42,581 bases of DNA from DASXZH01 sp036502005 (GTDB lineage Bacteria; Armatimonadota; Fimbriimonadia; Fimbriimonadales; Fimbriimonadaceae), in contig DASXZH010000015.1 of the NCBI GenBank assembly GCA_036502005.1, positions 1 to 42,581 of the forward strand, read 5' to 3'. Within the stretch, counting starts at the first letter, position 1. Every line of letters starts with the position of its first letter. The notes beneath the pieces were generated by a model. That model saw only the letters and a program-made list of their open reading frames with translations. It was not told where the DNA came from and searched no databases. Below, in pieces: positions 1 to 7,353 of the stretch. The position numbers and the translations under genes are program-made.

Positions 1-135
1 TGTGGAGGCTGCTTAGGATTCTGCTCACAGAACCGGCAGATCATCGGGAACGAGGCCGCCCAAGGGGAAGGAAAAGACATAAGCGAAAAACTTGCAAACA
101 GTTAGCGCTATGGAGAGCTTAAGTTGATGGCTATG
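1..135. repeat. Left copy of 135-bp contig-terminal inverted repeat (probable mobile-element end)
   Basis: This stretch is the reverse complement of positions 42445-42579 with no mismatch seen by eye. The match stops at 135/136, exactly where a CT-rich palindromic repeat begins (144-175). Reading rightward from base 1, one frame is open until a TAG at 103-105 and encodes a tail ending DISEKLANS, with codon choice like that of real genes. So this may be the 3' end of a gene, such as a transposase, lying mostly outside the window. The family was not recognised. A shared de Bruijn end k-mer would also give identical contig ends, but the repeat must exist in the genome for that to happen. Confidence 0.85.
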
Positions 136-143
136 TCCCCCAA

Positions 144-182
144 CCCCCTCTCCTCCCAGGGAGCAGGAGAGGGGGCTTTTTT
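144..182. repeat. CT-rich palindromic repeat R1, copy 1 (terminator-like)
   Basis: An 11-bp perfect stem (144-154 pairs with 165-175) encloses the loop cccagggagc and is followed by six T residues (177-182). The shape is that of a rho-independent terminator for rightward transcription leaving the terminal repeat. The same palindrome, with an identical loop, recurs inside purL at 32846-32891. Related copies lie at 17652-17706, 30226-30279 and (half) 42427-42445, so it is better regarded as a dispersed REP-like element that can act as a terminator. Confidence 0.75.
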
Positions 183-324
183 GATCCGCCTGCGCATTCC
201 GAAATCGGCTTTCGATTACCGGCAAAACTGAAACCTGGTAACTCTGCCGACCATGCTGGCATTCCTATCTGCCAAGTATTCCATTACAGGGTGTTGTTAG
301 CCAGGGAAGGCTGGAATATCCAAG

Positions 325-371
325 CCCCTGTCGGACCAGAAGGACCGGTGTTCGGCAGGGGAGATTTTTTT
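325..371 (+). terminator. Terminator-like hairpin in the leader of the GGDEF gene
   Basis: An 8-bp GC-rich stem (325-332 with 354-361, one G-T pair) is followed after three bases by seven T residues (365-371). It lies only about 50 bp before the start of the response-regulator/GGDEF gene. It may end transcription arriving from the left, or act as an attenuator in that gene's leader. I could not fit the 190-325 leader to a known riboswitch consensus. Confidence 0.45.
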
Positions 372-420
372 GGGGGCAGGGATGGATTTTGATACGCTGG
401 AACTAGAGGAAGAGCAGGAA

Positions 421-1806
421 ATGCATATCCTCATTGTTGAGGATGATCCCGTTTCAACGCTCCTCCTGCGCAAGGTTTTAGAGCACCGAGGCCATACGGT
501 CGACCACGCAGAGAACGGTATTCAAGCCCTTAAGTTTTTTGAAACTCACCACCACCGGGTTGTCATCTCAGACTGGATGATGCCCGAAATGGATGGAGTT
601 AGCCTGTGTAGTGAAATCCGCGCAAAAGGCGGCGACTACGTTTATGTGATTCTGCTTAGTGCAAAGGGCCAGCGCGCAGATCGACTGGAGGCATTTGAAG
701 CCGGTGTTGACGACTTCCTGACCAAACCGCTCGACAGAGAAGAGCTGTTTGCCAGGTTAAAAGTTGGGCAGCGGATCATTGCCACAGAAAGGCGTCTTCA
801 GCTTCAGAAAGACAAGCTGACGAAAGCCGGTGAAAAGCTTAAAATAGCAAACAGCAATCTTATGGTTGCTTCGCGAAGGTTCGAGGAACTGTTTAGCGGC
901 ATGCCGATGGCTTGTTTCACCTTCGACAGCAACGGACTTTTGCACGAGTGGAATCGAACTGCGGAAACCTCTTTTGGGGTTCCCGCCCACGCAGCTTTAC
1001 TAACCTTCATTTGGGACACATTCCGAATTTCTACGGACGGGTTCTGGTCTCCAAGCTTGGTTGCCAAGGTTTTTGCCGGGGAGGCGTTTGAGAGCCTAGA
1101 ATGGGTCTTCCGAACCGCAAAGGGCGAGGAGCGACACATGGTTTGCAACCTCTTCCCGCTCTGCGGACCCAACCAAGAAGTTCTTGGCGCCATCAGCGCT
1201 AACCTAGATATTACGGAGCGCAAGAATGCGGCCCGAAAGATTGAAGAGCAGAAAGCTGAACTAGAAAAGGTCAACGAGAAGCTAGAACTCCTGGCCGTTA
1301 CGGATGGCCTTACCAACCTTTGGAACCATCGCAGATTTCAGGAAGAACTCGAAACGGTTTATTCCCAGTGCGTCCAGCATTCCTCGGAACTATCGCTGCT
1401 GCTATTGGACGTTGACAACTTTAAGCAATACAACGATAGCTTCGGCCACCCCGCTGGGGACGTGGTGTTGAAGCAAGTCGCCCAAACGCTTTTAAAAATC
1501 TCGCGAGCCGGAGAATCGGCAGCACGCTATGGAGGCGAAGAGTTTGCCATTATTCTGCCCCGGTGCAACCGGGAAGAAGCGATGAAAGTCGCCGAGCGAT
1601 TCCGCAGCGGTATAGCCGCTGCCGATTGGCCAAACAGGTCCATCACCGCCAGCTTTGGCGTGGCAACGCTCACGCCGGACATGGATAGCCCTGCCTTGCT
1701 TATAAAGAGAGCGGACGCCGCGCTTTATGCCTCAAAGCAAGCCGGACGGGACTGCATTCGGCACTTTGCGGAGATGGATAAGGCCAGCAGCATTATCGCG
1801 GCATAG
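421..1806 (+). CDS. Response regulator with PAS and GGDEF domains (diguanylate cyclase)
   Basis: Predicted to make cyclic di-GMP from GTP under control of receiver phosphorylation. Using the ATG at 421 (461 aa) there are three parts. First comes a CheY-type receiver (about 1-120) with the acidic pair D8/D9, phospho-acceptor D51 in ISDWMMP and conserved K102 in LTKP. Then come a short helical linker and a PAS domain (about 150-265). Last is a GGDEF domain with an intact GGEEF active site at residues 371-375. The inhibitory I-site RxxD upstream of it reads RAGE, so product inhibition may be weak. I prefer the 421 start because AGAGGAAG (405-412) is well placed 8 nt before it and the receiver begins at once; the frame is open from TTG 370 and also has ATG 382. 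A terminator-like hairpin precedes the gene. It converges on, and overlaps by 14 bp, the AroE-like gene. Confidence 0.93.
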   Translation: MHILIVEDDPVSTLLLRKVLEHRGHTVDHAENGIQALKFFETHHHRVVISDWMMPEMDGVSLCSEIRAKGGDYVYVILLSAKGQRADRLEAFEAGVDDFLTKPLDREELFARLKVGQRIIATERRLQLQKDKLTKAGEKLKIANSNLMVASRRFEELFSGMPMACFTFDSNGLLHEWNRTAETSFGVPAHAALLTFIWDTFRISTDGFWSPSLVAKVFAGEAFESLEWVFRTAKGEERHMVCNLFPLCGPNQEVLGAISANLDITERKNAARKIEEQKAELEKVNEKLELLAVTDGLTNLWNHRRFQEELETVYSQCVQHSSELSLLLLDVDNFKQYNDSFGHPAGDVVLKQVAQTLLKISRAGESAARYGGEEFAIILPRCNREEAMKVAERFRSGIAAADWPNRSITASFGVATLTPDMDSPALLIKRADAALYASKQAGRDCIRHFAEMDKASSIIAA

Positions 1807-2629
1807 CCGCTTTTAGCCCTACTGCCAGCCGCATCGGCTCGCGATCCAACCTTTGGCCGAGGAACCACTCTAGGCAGAGCGCGCATTGCTCTACCAGCAA
1901 TTCGCGGCCATCGATTGTTTTTAGGCCTCGCGAGGCTGCGTTTCTTAAGAAGTCCGTCGGAACTCGCCGGAAAACTAGATCAAAGCAGACCGTTCTAGGC
2001 AGCATTCGATCCCACATAACGGGAGCGCATTCGCCAAGTTTTGCGCCAAGCGGTGTGGCATTTACCACCAACTTGCATCCGGAGGGATCGGGGCTCGTTG
2101 AGAGCGTAATGTCGCCGTAACGTTCGAGCAGACTTTTCAGAATCTTGGTTTTGTTAACATTTCTATTCCACAGCCTAATTTGGAAGTTGGCATCTAGCAA
2201 CCCGGCGATAACAGATCTCGCCGCGTGGCCCGTGCCCATTACGAGGGCCATTCCTCTCTCGACGTCCGCGACGCTTGTAGAAATCGCCTGGACCTCTGAA
2301 TTCTGAGCGAAAATGCCCTTATCCAGCAGTAGCGCATTGGCGGTTCCAAGAGAAAACTTACTAACCCAAAACCGCTCCGCTAAGCGCGCGGCATCCACTT
2401 TGTACGGATTAGCGACGAGAACTCCGCGGAATCCTATTTCTTTCAAGTGCTGAATGCAGGGTTCAAACTCGGTCTTTGGAATATCGAATACATGGAACTG
2501 GGCACGAGCGCCAGAACTGAGGAAAGCGCCCATGGTAGCGGCGTGAATGTAGCTCATGTCCACGCCCTGGCTCACGGAGGCGATCCGCACTCCCGCGTTC
2601 TCGTCGGGCGCGAATTCGGACCAGTGCAT
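1793..2629 (-). CDS. Divergent shikimate dehydrogenase-like (AroE family) protein
   Basis: The 278-aa product follows the AroE layout. It has an N-terminal substrate domain with the catalytic lysine (K77 in NPYK), a GTANAL segment matching G-A-V-N-T, and a Rossmann nucleotide loop VMGTGHAA near 130. An NR motif near 154 suggests NADP use. The NATPLGA segment and a C-terminal substrate helix resembling LLVEQ are also present. Two hallmarks are degraded. The N-terminal G-x-P-x-x-H-S-x-S-P region reads VSQGVDMSYIH, and the NTDGxG box carrying the catalytic Asp reads QNSEVQA (about 109-115). It is clearly AroE fold, but shikimate dehydrogenase activity is doubtful and a changed substrate is possible. 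It lies 3 bp downstream of the membrane-protein gene on the same strand, so the two probably form an operon. Confidence 0.8.
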   Translation of the reverse strand: MHWSEFAPDENAGVRIASVSQGVDMSYIHAATMGAFLSSGARAQFHVFDIPKTEFEPCIQHLKEIGFRGVLVANPYKVDAARLAERFWVSKFSLGTANALLLDKGIFAQNSEVQAISTSVADVERGMALVMGTGHAARSVIAGLLDANFQIRLWNRNVNKTKILKSLLERYGDITLSTSPDPSGCKLVVNATPLGAKLGECAPVMWDRMLPRTVCFDLVFRRVPTDFLRNAASRGLKTIDGRELLVEQCALCLEWFLGQRLDREPMRLAVGLKAAMPR

Positions 2630-2632
2630 ACC

Positions 2633-3160
2633 TTACTTTACAACACTTTCCGAAGGTTCAGTTTCCGACTCCAATCGGGTTAAGCTTGGGTTTAGAAAAG
2701 ATTCGATGCGGGCAATCAGTTCGTCCGAATGCTCCATCGATCGCCAAAACTTGATCGGTCCTCTGGCCGTATCAATGCGGTAAACCCACGCTTTGTCGAA
2801 ATCCTGGCCCAATGGAACAAGCCGTTGGATCTCGTGGTGGGCAGCCTTGACCAAGACCTTTTTCTTTCGGCCGATCCAAATAATGTCGCGATCGGTGATC
2901 CAAATCTCCTCGGAGGTGACTCGGGTGAAGGTCCTCCATAAATCCCGGGCGACGCTGATCCCGAAAACGATGAGGGCTATACAAACTATCCGGATCGGCA
3001 GCGAGATGCTCTGAATAAATTCCGTAGTGAACACCGTGCGGGAGTTCAGCAGGTAAATCAGCAAACCAACCAAGATCGACGGCACGAGAAAGATGAATGG
3101 CACCAAATACGCCACGCGCGTTTTTGTGTATGCGTAACGTGCTCCTTTTAAGCGTTCCAT
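2633..3160 (-). CDS. Small membrane protein with PH-like cytoplasmic domain
   Basis: The 175-aa product is not assigned to a named family. It has two hydrophobic helices, about residues 17-37 (YLVPFIFLVPSILVGLLIYLL) and 50-68, then a soluble part of about 100 residues. The order is the usual one for bacterial PH-domain (DUF304-like) membrane proteins: two helices followed by a beta-rich domain (SEEIWITDRDIIWIGRKKKVLVKAAHHEIQRL). The fit is by general pattern only. It is first in a two-gene unit with the AroE-like gene, whose ATG is 3 bp beyond this stop. It is divergent from the GNAT gene with a 45-bp gap. Confidence 0.7.
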   Translation of the reverse strand: MERLKGARYAYTKTRVAYLVPFIFLVPSILVGLLIYLLNSRTVFTTEFIQSISLPIRIVCIALIVFGISVARDLWRTFTRVTSEEIWITDRDIIWIGRKKKVLVKAAHHEIQRLVPLGQDFDKAWVYRIDTARGPIKFWRSMEHSDELIARIESFLNPSLTRLESETEPSESVVK

Positions 3161-3193
3161 CTTGTTTATTTAGTTCTAAAGGCTCGCTGCAAC

Positions 3194-3199
3194 CATAAT
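3194..3199 (+). promoter_or_regulatory. -10 box CATAAT, leaderless start
   Basis: CATAAT ends 6 nt before the ATG at 3206. Transcription starting about 7 nt after a -10 box would begin at or next to the start codon, and no Shine-Dalgarno sequence precedes it. Part of a pattern seen at eight genes in this window. Confidence 0.5.
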
Positions 3200-3205
3200 C
3201 CGAAC

Positions 3206-3664
3206 ATGAATTTAGAGTTGCTTTCCGCAACCCCGGGACATTTTGAGATTGCAGTTGGCCTTATGAGGGAATTCTACGCACACTTTGAGGACTTGCATTT
3301 CGACGAAGAACGTTCTACCGCCGCGCTGCATGCATTGATCGAGAATTCCGCTCTTGGCATGGTTTTGCTTCTACGTGTTGATAACGTTTTTGTTGGCTAT
3401 GCTGCTCTAGCATACGGGTTCAACTTGGAGTTGTTTGGGCGCACGGCTTGGATCGACGAGTTTTATATTCGAGAAAGCTATAGGGGTCAAGGGCTGGGGT
3501 CTTCGATCTTGGACCAAATCTACGCGGATTGCCAAAAGGAAGGCTTTAAGGCGCTGATGCTAGAACTCGACAAAGCGAACCTGGACGGCCTGAGACTTTA
3601 CACGCGAAAGCGCTTTAAGCCGAGAAGCATTTATGAGGTGTACGTTCGGCCGCTAGAAGACTAA
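3206..3664 (+). CDS. GNAT-family N-acetyltransferase
   Basis: The 152-aa product matches a single GNAT domain in length. The acetyl-CoA pyrophosphate loop is visible as YRGQGLGSSIL (about residues 92-102), preceded by the beta-strand TAWIDEFYIRE. The later segment NLDGLRLYTRKRFKPRS matches the usual N-x-x-A/G-x-x-L-Y-x-x-x-G-F end of the fold. The substrate cannot be told from sequence. The ATG lacks a Shine-Dalgarno sequence but has CATAAT six bases upstream, which suggests a leaderless mRNA. It is followed by the Tat-protein/amidase pair after 36 bp, but that pair has its own -10 box. Confidence 0.9.
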   Translation: MNLELLSATPGHFEIAVGLMREFYAHFEDLHFDEERSTAALHALIENSALGMVLLLRVDNVFVGYAALAYGFNLELFGRTAWIDEFYIRESYRGQGLGSSILDQIYADCQKEGFKALMLELDKANLDGLRLYTRKRFKPRSIYEVYVRPLED

Positions 3665-3688
3665 ATTTGTGGATTGGCCAGAAATATG

Positions 3689-3694
3689 TAAAAT
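3689..3694 (+). promoter_or_regulatory. -10 box TAAAAT, leaderless start
   Basis: TAAAAT lies exactly 6 nt before the ATG at 3701, with no Shine-Dalgarno sequence. It would give a leaderless transcript for the Tat-protein/amidase operon. Confidence 0.5.
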
Positions 3695-3700
3695 GCACAC

Positions 3701-4021
3701 ATGCCTCAAAAAATCTCCCGCAGGGATTTTGCAAAACGAGCTGCAGGCGCAGCCGCCGGTCTGGTTGTTGCAAAATCGGCTATGGCCCAAGCCCCATCCA
3801 CCACGCCCTCTCAGCCGGTTTCCGATGCCGAGGTTGACGCGATCACAAAGCAGCTTGCCAAACCCCTCACCGAAGAGGAACTGAAGATCCTGAAAGCGGA
3901 CCTCGCCTCCCAAAAGCAGGACACCATCAACCGCATGAAGGTGAAGCTTCCAGAGAACAGCGAGCCCGGTTTTAGGTTCGTGCCGACCGGATACAAACAG
4001 CCAGAAGAGGTGGAAGAGTAA
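3701..4021 (+). CDS. Tat-exported small GatC-like protein, partner of the amidase
   Basis: The 106-aa product starts with a twin-arginine signal (SRRDFAKRAAG, then a hydrophobic stretch and an AMAQA-like cleavage site near residue 30). The mature part of about 75 residues, ...QLAKPLTEEELKILKADLASQ... then ...PENSEPGFRFVPTG, has the shape of GatC: an L-A-x-x-x-L-T-E-E-E helix, a second helix and a P-rich tail that wraps around the amidase in GatCAB. In many exported amidases a similar segment sits between the Tat signal and the amidase domain of a single chain. Here it is separate, and its TAA overlaps the next ATG (TAATG), so the two should be made together. Inference: it exports and/or caps the amidase. 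Confidence 0.75.
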   Translation: MPQKISRRDFAKRAAGAAAGLVVAKSAMAQAPSTTPSQPVSDAEVDAITKQLAKPLTEEELKILKADLASQKQDTINRMKVKLPENSEPGFRFVPTGYKQPEEVEE

Positions 4022-5397
4022 TGGACTGTTACAGCAGCATAACCGAGCTTTCCAAAGCCTTGCGGAAGAAGGAAGTGAGCTCGAACGAACTCACCCAAAT
4101 GTATCTCAAGCGGCTTCGCACGCTTGGCAAGGAATACAATGCAGTTGCCGAAATTACTGAAACGATGGCGCTGGAGCAGGCCGCCCTTGCTGACCACAGC
4201 ATGGGTGACAAGAAGAGCATTCTTAACGGCATCCCGTATGGGGCAAAGGACCTTTACGCGGTGAGCGGTATTCCTACCCGCTGGGGCTCTCCGGGCCATG
4301 CGGATCAGGTCTTCAACTATGACTCGATGGCCATTGAGAAATTGCGTGAATCCGGAGCGGTTCTGATTGGCAAACTTGCCATGGTCGAACTCGCTGGTGG
4401 AGGCAACTACAACGTGGCGAACGCGAGCATTAGCGGCCCTGGCCTGAGCGCCTGGGATAAGAAGCTATGGGCAGGCGGATCGAGCACCGGCTCTGGTAGC
4501 GCAACCGCCCTCGGCTGCGTTGGCTTTAGCCTCGGAAGCGAAACCAGCGGCAGCATTGTATGTCCCAGCGCGTTTAACGGCGCGACCGGTTTCCGTCCGA
4601 CCTATGGGCGGGTGAGCCGCTACGGCGCCATGGTTCTCTGCTGGACCATGGATAAACTTGGTCCCATCTGCCGCTCGGCAGAAGATTGCGGCATCGTTCT
4701 CGATGCCATTGCCGGCTACGATGATCGGGATCCAAGTTCTTTGCACCAAAAACTGAACCTGCGACCCCGAAAGAAAGACAAGGTAACTATTGGATTACTG
4801 AAGGAGAAGTTTGCCGAGAATAAGGCAACTGTTTGCGAGAAGGCGTATCACGACGCGTTGGATGTTTTCAGGAAGCTGGGTTACGAAACGGTGGATGTCG
4901 CTTATCCCGATCTTCCCTATGATATGGCGACCGGCATCATCGTGGACGCCGAAGGGGCAAGCGCTCACGAGCATTTCGTTCGCGGTGACAACCTGGGAAC
5001 GATGGTGGACAAGAACCAGGTGGCAGGCATGGCTGCCGCCCTAAACCGCAGCGCGGTGGACTACCTGTGGGCCATGCGCATGCGAACGGAAGCCCTGAAG
5101 GCTAACTCCACTTGGGATAAATGCGACTGTGTGTTCACGCCGACCTTCTATCATAAGTCTGTTCCCGTCGATCAGCCTTTTGATAAAAGTTTTGCCAACA
5201 TGGGCGGCGCGAGCGGGCCGGAGAACCTGATCGGCTGGCCGGCTTTGGCATTTCCGATCGGGTTTGAAGACGGCGCCCCATTAGGCGGGCAGATTTTGGC
5301 GCCCTGCTTTAGGGAGGATGTGTGTTACCGGTTGGCGACGGAGTTCCAGAAGGAAACGGACTTCCATTCGAGGAAGCCGGTCCCGGCTGAGGGTTGA
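4021..5397 (+). CDS. Amidase-signature family hydrolase
   Basis: The 458-aa product has the full Ser-cisSer-Lys triad of amidase-signature enzymes: K76 in PYGAKDLY, cis-Ser S155 in GGSSTGSGSA, and nucleophile S178 in SETSGSI. The length matches GatA-like amidases. It hydrolyses an amide bond, but the substrate is not predictable. It is unlikely to be GatA of the tRNA-dependent amidotransferase, because no gatB is adjacent and its small partner carries a Tat signal. The protein itself has no signal peptide. It overlaps the GatC-like gene by one base (TAATG), so it may be co-translated and hitch-hike through Tat as a folded complex. It ends directly against the convergent phhA. Confidence 0.88.
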   Translation: MDCYSSITELSKALRKKEVSSNELTQMYLKRLRTLGKEYNAVAEITETMALEQAALADHSMGDKKSILNGIPYGAKDLYAVSGIPTRWGSPGHADQVFNYDSMAIEKLRESGAVLIGKLAMVELAGGGNYNVANASISGPGLSAWDKKLWAGGSSTGSGSATALGCVGFSLGSETSGSIVCPSAFNGATGFRPTYGRVSRYGAMVLCWTMDKLGPICRSAEDCGIVLDAIAGYDDRDPSSLHQKLNLRPRKKDKVTIGLLKEKFAENKATVCEKAYHDALDVFRKLGYETVDVAYPDLPYDMATGIIVDAEGASAHEHFVRGDNLGTMVDKNQVAGMAAALNRSAVDYLWAMRMRTEALKANSTWDKCDCVFTPTFYHKSVPVDQPFDKSFANMGGASGPENLIGWPALAFPIGFEDGAPLGGQILAPCFREDVCYRLATEFQKETDFHSRKPVPAEG

Positions 5398-6333
5398 TTA
5401 CTTCGCAACATCCGCGTGTAAGAAGCTTCTTAAATCTTCCCCGCTTACACCTGGCTCGCCAGGTGCCACGTTGCTAAGCTTGCCGTCCTTCATCCACTTT
5501 TCCAACTCATCCACAAGCGAAAAAAGGTGGTCGAAGGAATCGACCACAAACAGCAGCGGCTGATAGTGGTCAATCTCAAACCCTTGGTTGATTACCCACT
5601 CAAGCTGAATGGGGAAACGCTGAACCTCCGGCGACTCGATACAATGCTCTAGTTCTCCAAAAGAGCTCAATAGCCCGCTCCCGTAGGCTTGAAGCTTCCC
5701 CTGCTCGCCTTGCATAAGACCAAACTCAATGGTGAACCAAAAGAACCGCGCCATCGCCTTAATGATGCTGGTGAGGCGACGCGTCTGCTCGTCCTGATCT
5801 TTGATGTTCTGAACGATCTCTGCCGCCGTGTGGGCACATTCGCCAAAGCGCACGAGCGTATCGGCAAAGGCTCGATCTGTGTGCATGGGCACATGGCCGG
5901 CGATATCGTGGAAGATGTCCGGCTCTGGCAGGTAATCAAGCTTGTCGGACCTTCGAATCGTAATGGTGGTGGGAAAGGCGCGTTGCCGCAGGCAGTCAAA
6001 AAAGAGAAAAGCGGGAACGTAACCGCTCACCGCTTTCGCCTGAAAACCTGTAAGCGGCTCTAGAAATTTGTTCACCTCGCTTAAACGCGGCACCCGGTTG
6101 GGGTCGAGGCAAAGATTCTCAATCCCTTTCTTGAAATGTCGGTTGGCGTACTTCTCCCAGCGAGGCTGCATGCGCGCGTAAAGCTTTTTCCACGCCTCGT
6201 GGTTTTCGGGCGAATAAAGCTCGTAGGGCTGCTCGATATAGAGCTGCCCATGCTCGCGGGCATCTTCGATAAACGCTGCTTCTGTAGTGGTAAGGCCCAT
6301 CTTGGGGCCCTTTACTTCTTGCCTAACTGCCAT
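5398..6333 (-). CDS. phhA: Phenylalanine 4-monooxygenase
   Basis: Converts phenylalanine to tyrosine with O2 and a tetrahydropterin, using non-haem iron. The 311-aa length fits the bacterial catalytic-domain-only form. The iron-binding triad is visible: H142 and H147 in FHDIAGH, and E203 in FWFTIEFGL. The substrate-domain segment LSEVNKFLEPLTGFQ and the YLPEPD stretch before the histidines are also typical. The ATG at 6333 has GAGGA about 8 nt upstream; a second in-frame ATG lies 11 codons in. It stands alone on the minus strand, separated from pgl by 282 bp that hold the repeat at 6459-6604. No pterin recycling gene lies beside it. Confidence 0.96.
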   Translation of the reverse strand: MAVRQEVKGPKMGLTTTEAAFIEDAREHGQLYIEQPYELYSPENHEAWKKLYARMQPRWEKYANRHFKKGIENLCLDPNRVPRLSEVNKFLEPLTGFQAKAVSGYVPAFLFFDCLRQRAFPTTITIRRSDKLDYLPEPDIFHDIAGHVPMHTDRAFADTLVRFGECAHTAAEIVQNIKDQDEQTRRLTSIIKAMARFFWFTIEFGLMQGEQGKLQAYGSGLLSSFGELEHCIESPEVQRFPIQLEWVINQGFEIDHYQPLLFVVDSFDHLFSLVDELEKWMKDGKLSNVAPGEPGVSGEDLRSFLHADVAK

Positions 6334-6458
6334 GGGTTATCCTCGTGCATCATTGCGATTGAACGTCTTTGTTCCTCGTCGGAGGTTCTAATTTGTATTA
6401 TGACGTCCAGGGGCTACTTGTTTCTAATGATCGACGGGTTGTTAATCGGCTGCTCGGG

Positions 6459-6604
6459 AATTTCACGCAAAGACGCGAAGCACGCAAAGGGTTTTTCGGG
6501 CAAATACTTGGCGCATGAGCTTTCTTAGACGCCTTAGCTCTTTCAAAATAGGCCCTACTAATTTTCAGTTCCGTCTTTGCGAGCTTTGCGCCTTTGCGTG
6601 AAAT
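6459..6604. repeat. Long-armed inverted repeat of the TTTCACGCAAAGACGC type (R2)
   Basis: The left arm at 6459-6489 (TTTCACGCAAAGACGCGAAG..) is matched by a near-complementary right arm at 6572-6604, with about 80 bp between. The arms carry the CGCAAAG..CGCAAAG phrase found as a dispersed repeat in many environmental bacterial genomes. It lies just after the pgl stop and before phhA, where the fold could end transcription of the pgi-pgl operon. Confidence 0.7.
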
Positions 6605-6615
6605 TTAAAACATGC

Positions 6616-7353
6616 CTACTTCACAAGAGTGAAGTTCGCCGACGACAACTGAGACGCGGCCGCGGAATCCAGCAGCCATGTCACATCTTTCGAGTTATGC
6701 GCCACCACCCCGGCCGGGTAGTCGGCGAAGTCCTCGATGATCTCTTTCAAGACCGTCGCCTTATCTTCACCTTCGATCTCGAAAACGACAGCGCTGGCTA
6801 AGCTAATCGCCTTATAGGTCAGCGTTATCCGATCACGAACTGAGAAGACATCGGTAAACGCTGGAATCACCCAGTCGGAGGAGTCCTCATTATGGTCGTC
6901 GGGAAAGAGCGAAGCGGTATGACCATCCGGACCAACCCCCAACAAAACTAAGTCAAAGGTCGGGCCTTCCGGGGGGAAATAGCCTTGCAACAGCCTCTGG
7001 TAAGAGGCCGCCGCCTCGACATTGTTTTCACCGTTATACATCGGAAATATCTGCGCGGCAGGGATCGGAACCGAGTTCAGAAAGGCATCCCGAGCCATAC
7101 GCTCGTTGCTGTCCTTGTCGTCGCCGGGTACGTTGCGGTCGTCGCCCCAAAAAATATGCACCCTCGACCAATCTATTTGCCCCACGTAGGGCTCTTCAGC
7201 CAGCAATTGAAACCCGCGTGCGGGAGTATGCCCGCCAGAAAGGGCAACCGTAAATTGCCCGCTACGAGCGATAGCCTCGCGAGCGCTACTTACAAATCTC
7301 TCGGCAGCGCCCTTGCTCAACGATTCCTTGTCCGGAAAAACAAAGATCGTCAA
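6616..7353 (-). CDS. pgl: 6-phosphogluconolactonase
   Basis: Hydrolyses 6-phosphogluconolactone to 6-phosphogluconate, the second oxidative pentose-phosphate step. The 245-aa product is the DevB/Pgl type. It has ALSGGHTPA (about 38-46), the IFWGDDRNVP segment, and the signature VLLGVGPDGHTASLFP, which carries the active-site GxGxDGHxASLFP. Last gene of the operon. Its start is TTG, overlapping the zwf stop as TTGA, so translation is coupled to zwf. Confidence 0.95.
   Translation of the reverse strand: MTIFVFPDKESLSKGAAERFVSSAREAIARSGQFTVALSGGHTPARGFQLLAEEPYVGQIDWSRVHIFWGDDRNVPGDDKDSNERMARDAFLNSVPIPAAQIFPMYNGENNVEAAASYQRLLQGYFPPEGPTFDLVLLGVGPDGHTASLFPDDHNEDSSDWVIPAFTDVFSVRDRITLTYKAISLASAVVFEIEGEDKATVLKEIIEDFADYPAGVVAHNSKDVTWLLDSAAASQLSSANFTLVK

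Noticed and set aside
190..371. Possible cyclic di-GMP (GEMM) riboswitch before the GGDEF gene
   Set aside because: GGCAAAACTGAAACCTGG and GCCGACC recall parts of the motif, but the conserved GGGACGCAAAGCC core and the two-helix spacing are missing.
4021..5397. gatA of the tRNA-dependent amidotransferase
   Set aside because: No gatB nearby, and the small partner has a Tat export signal, which does not fit a translation factor.
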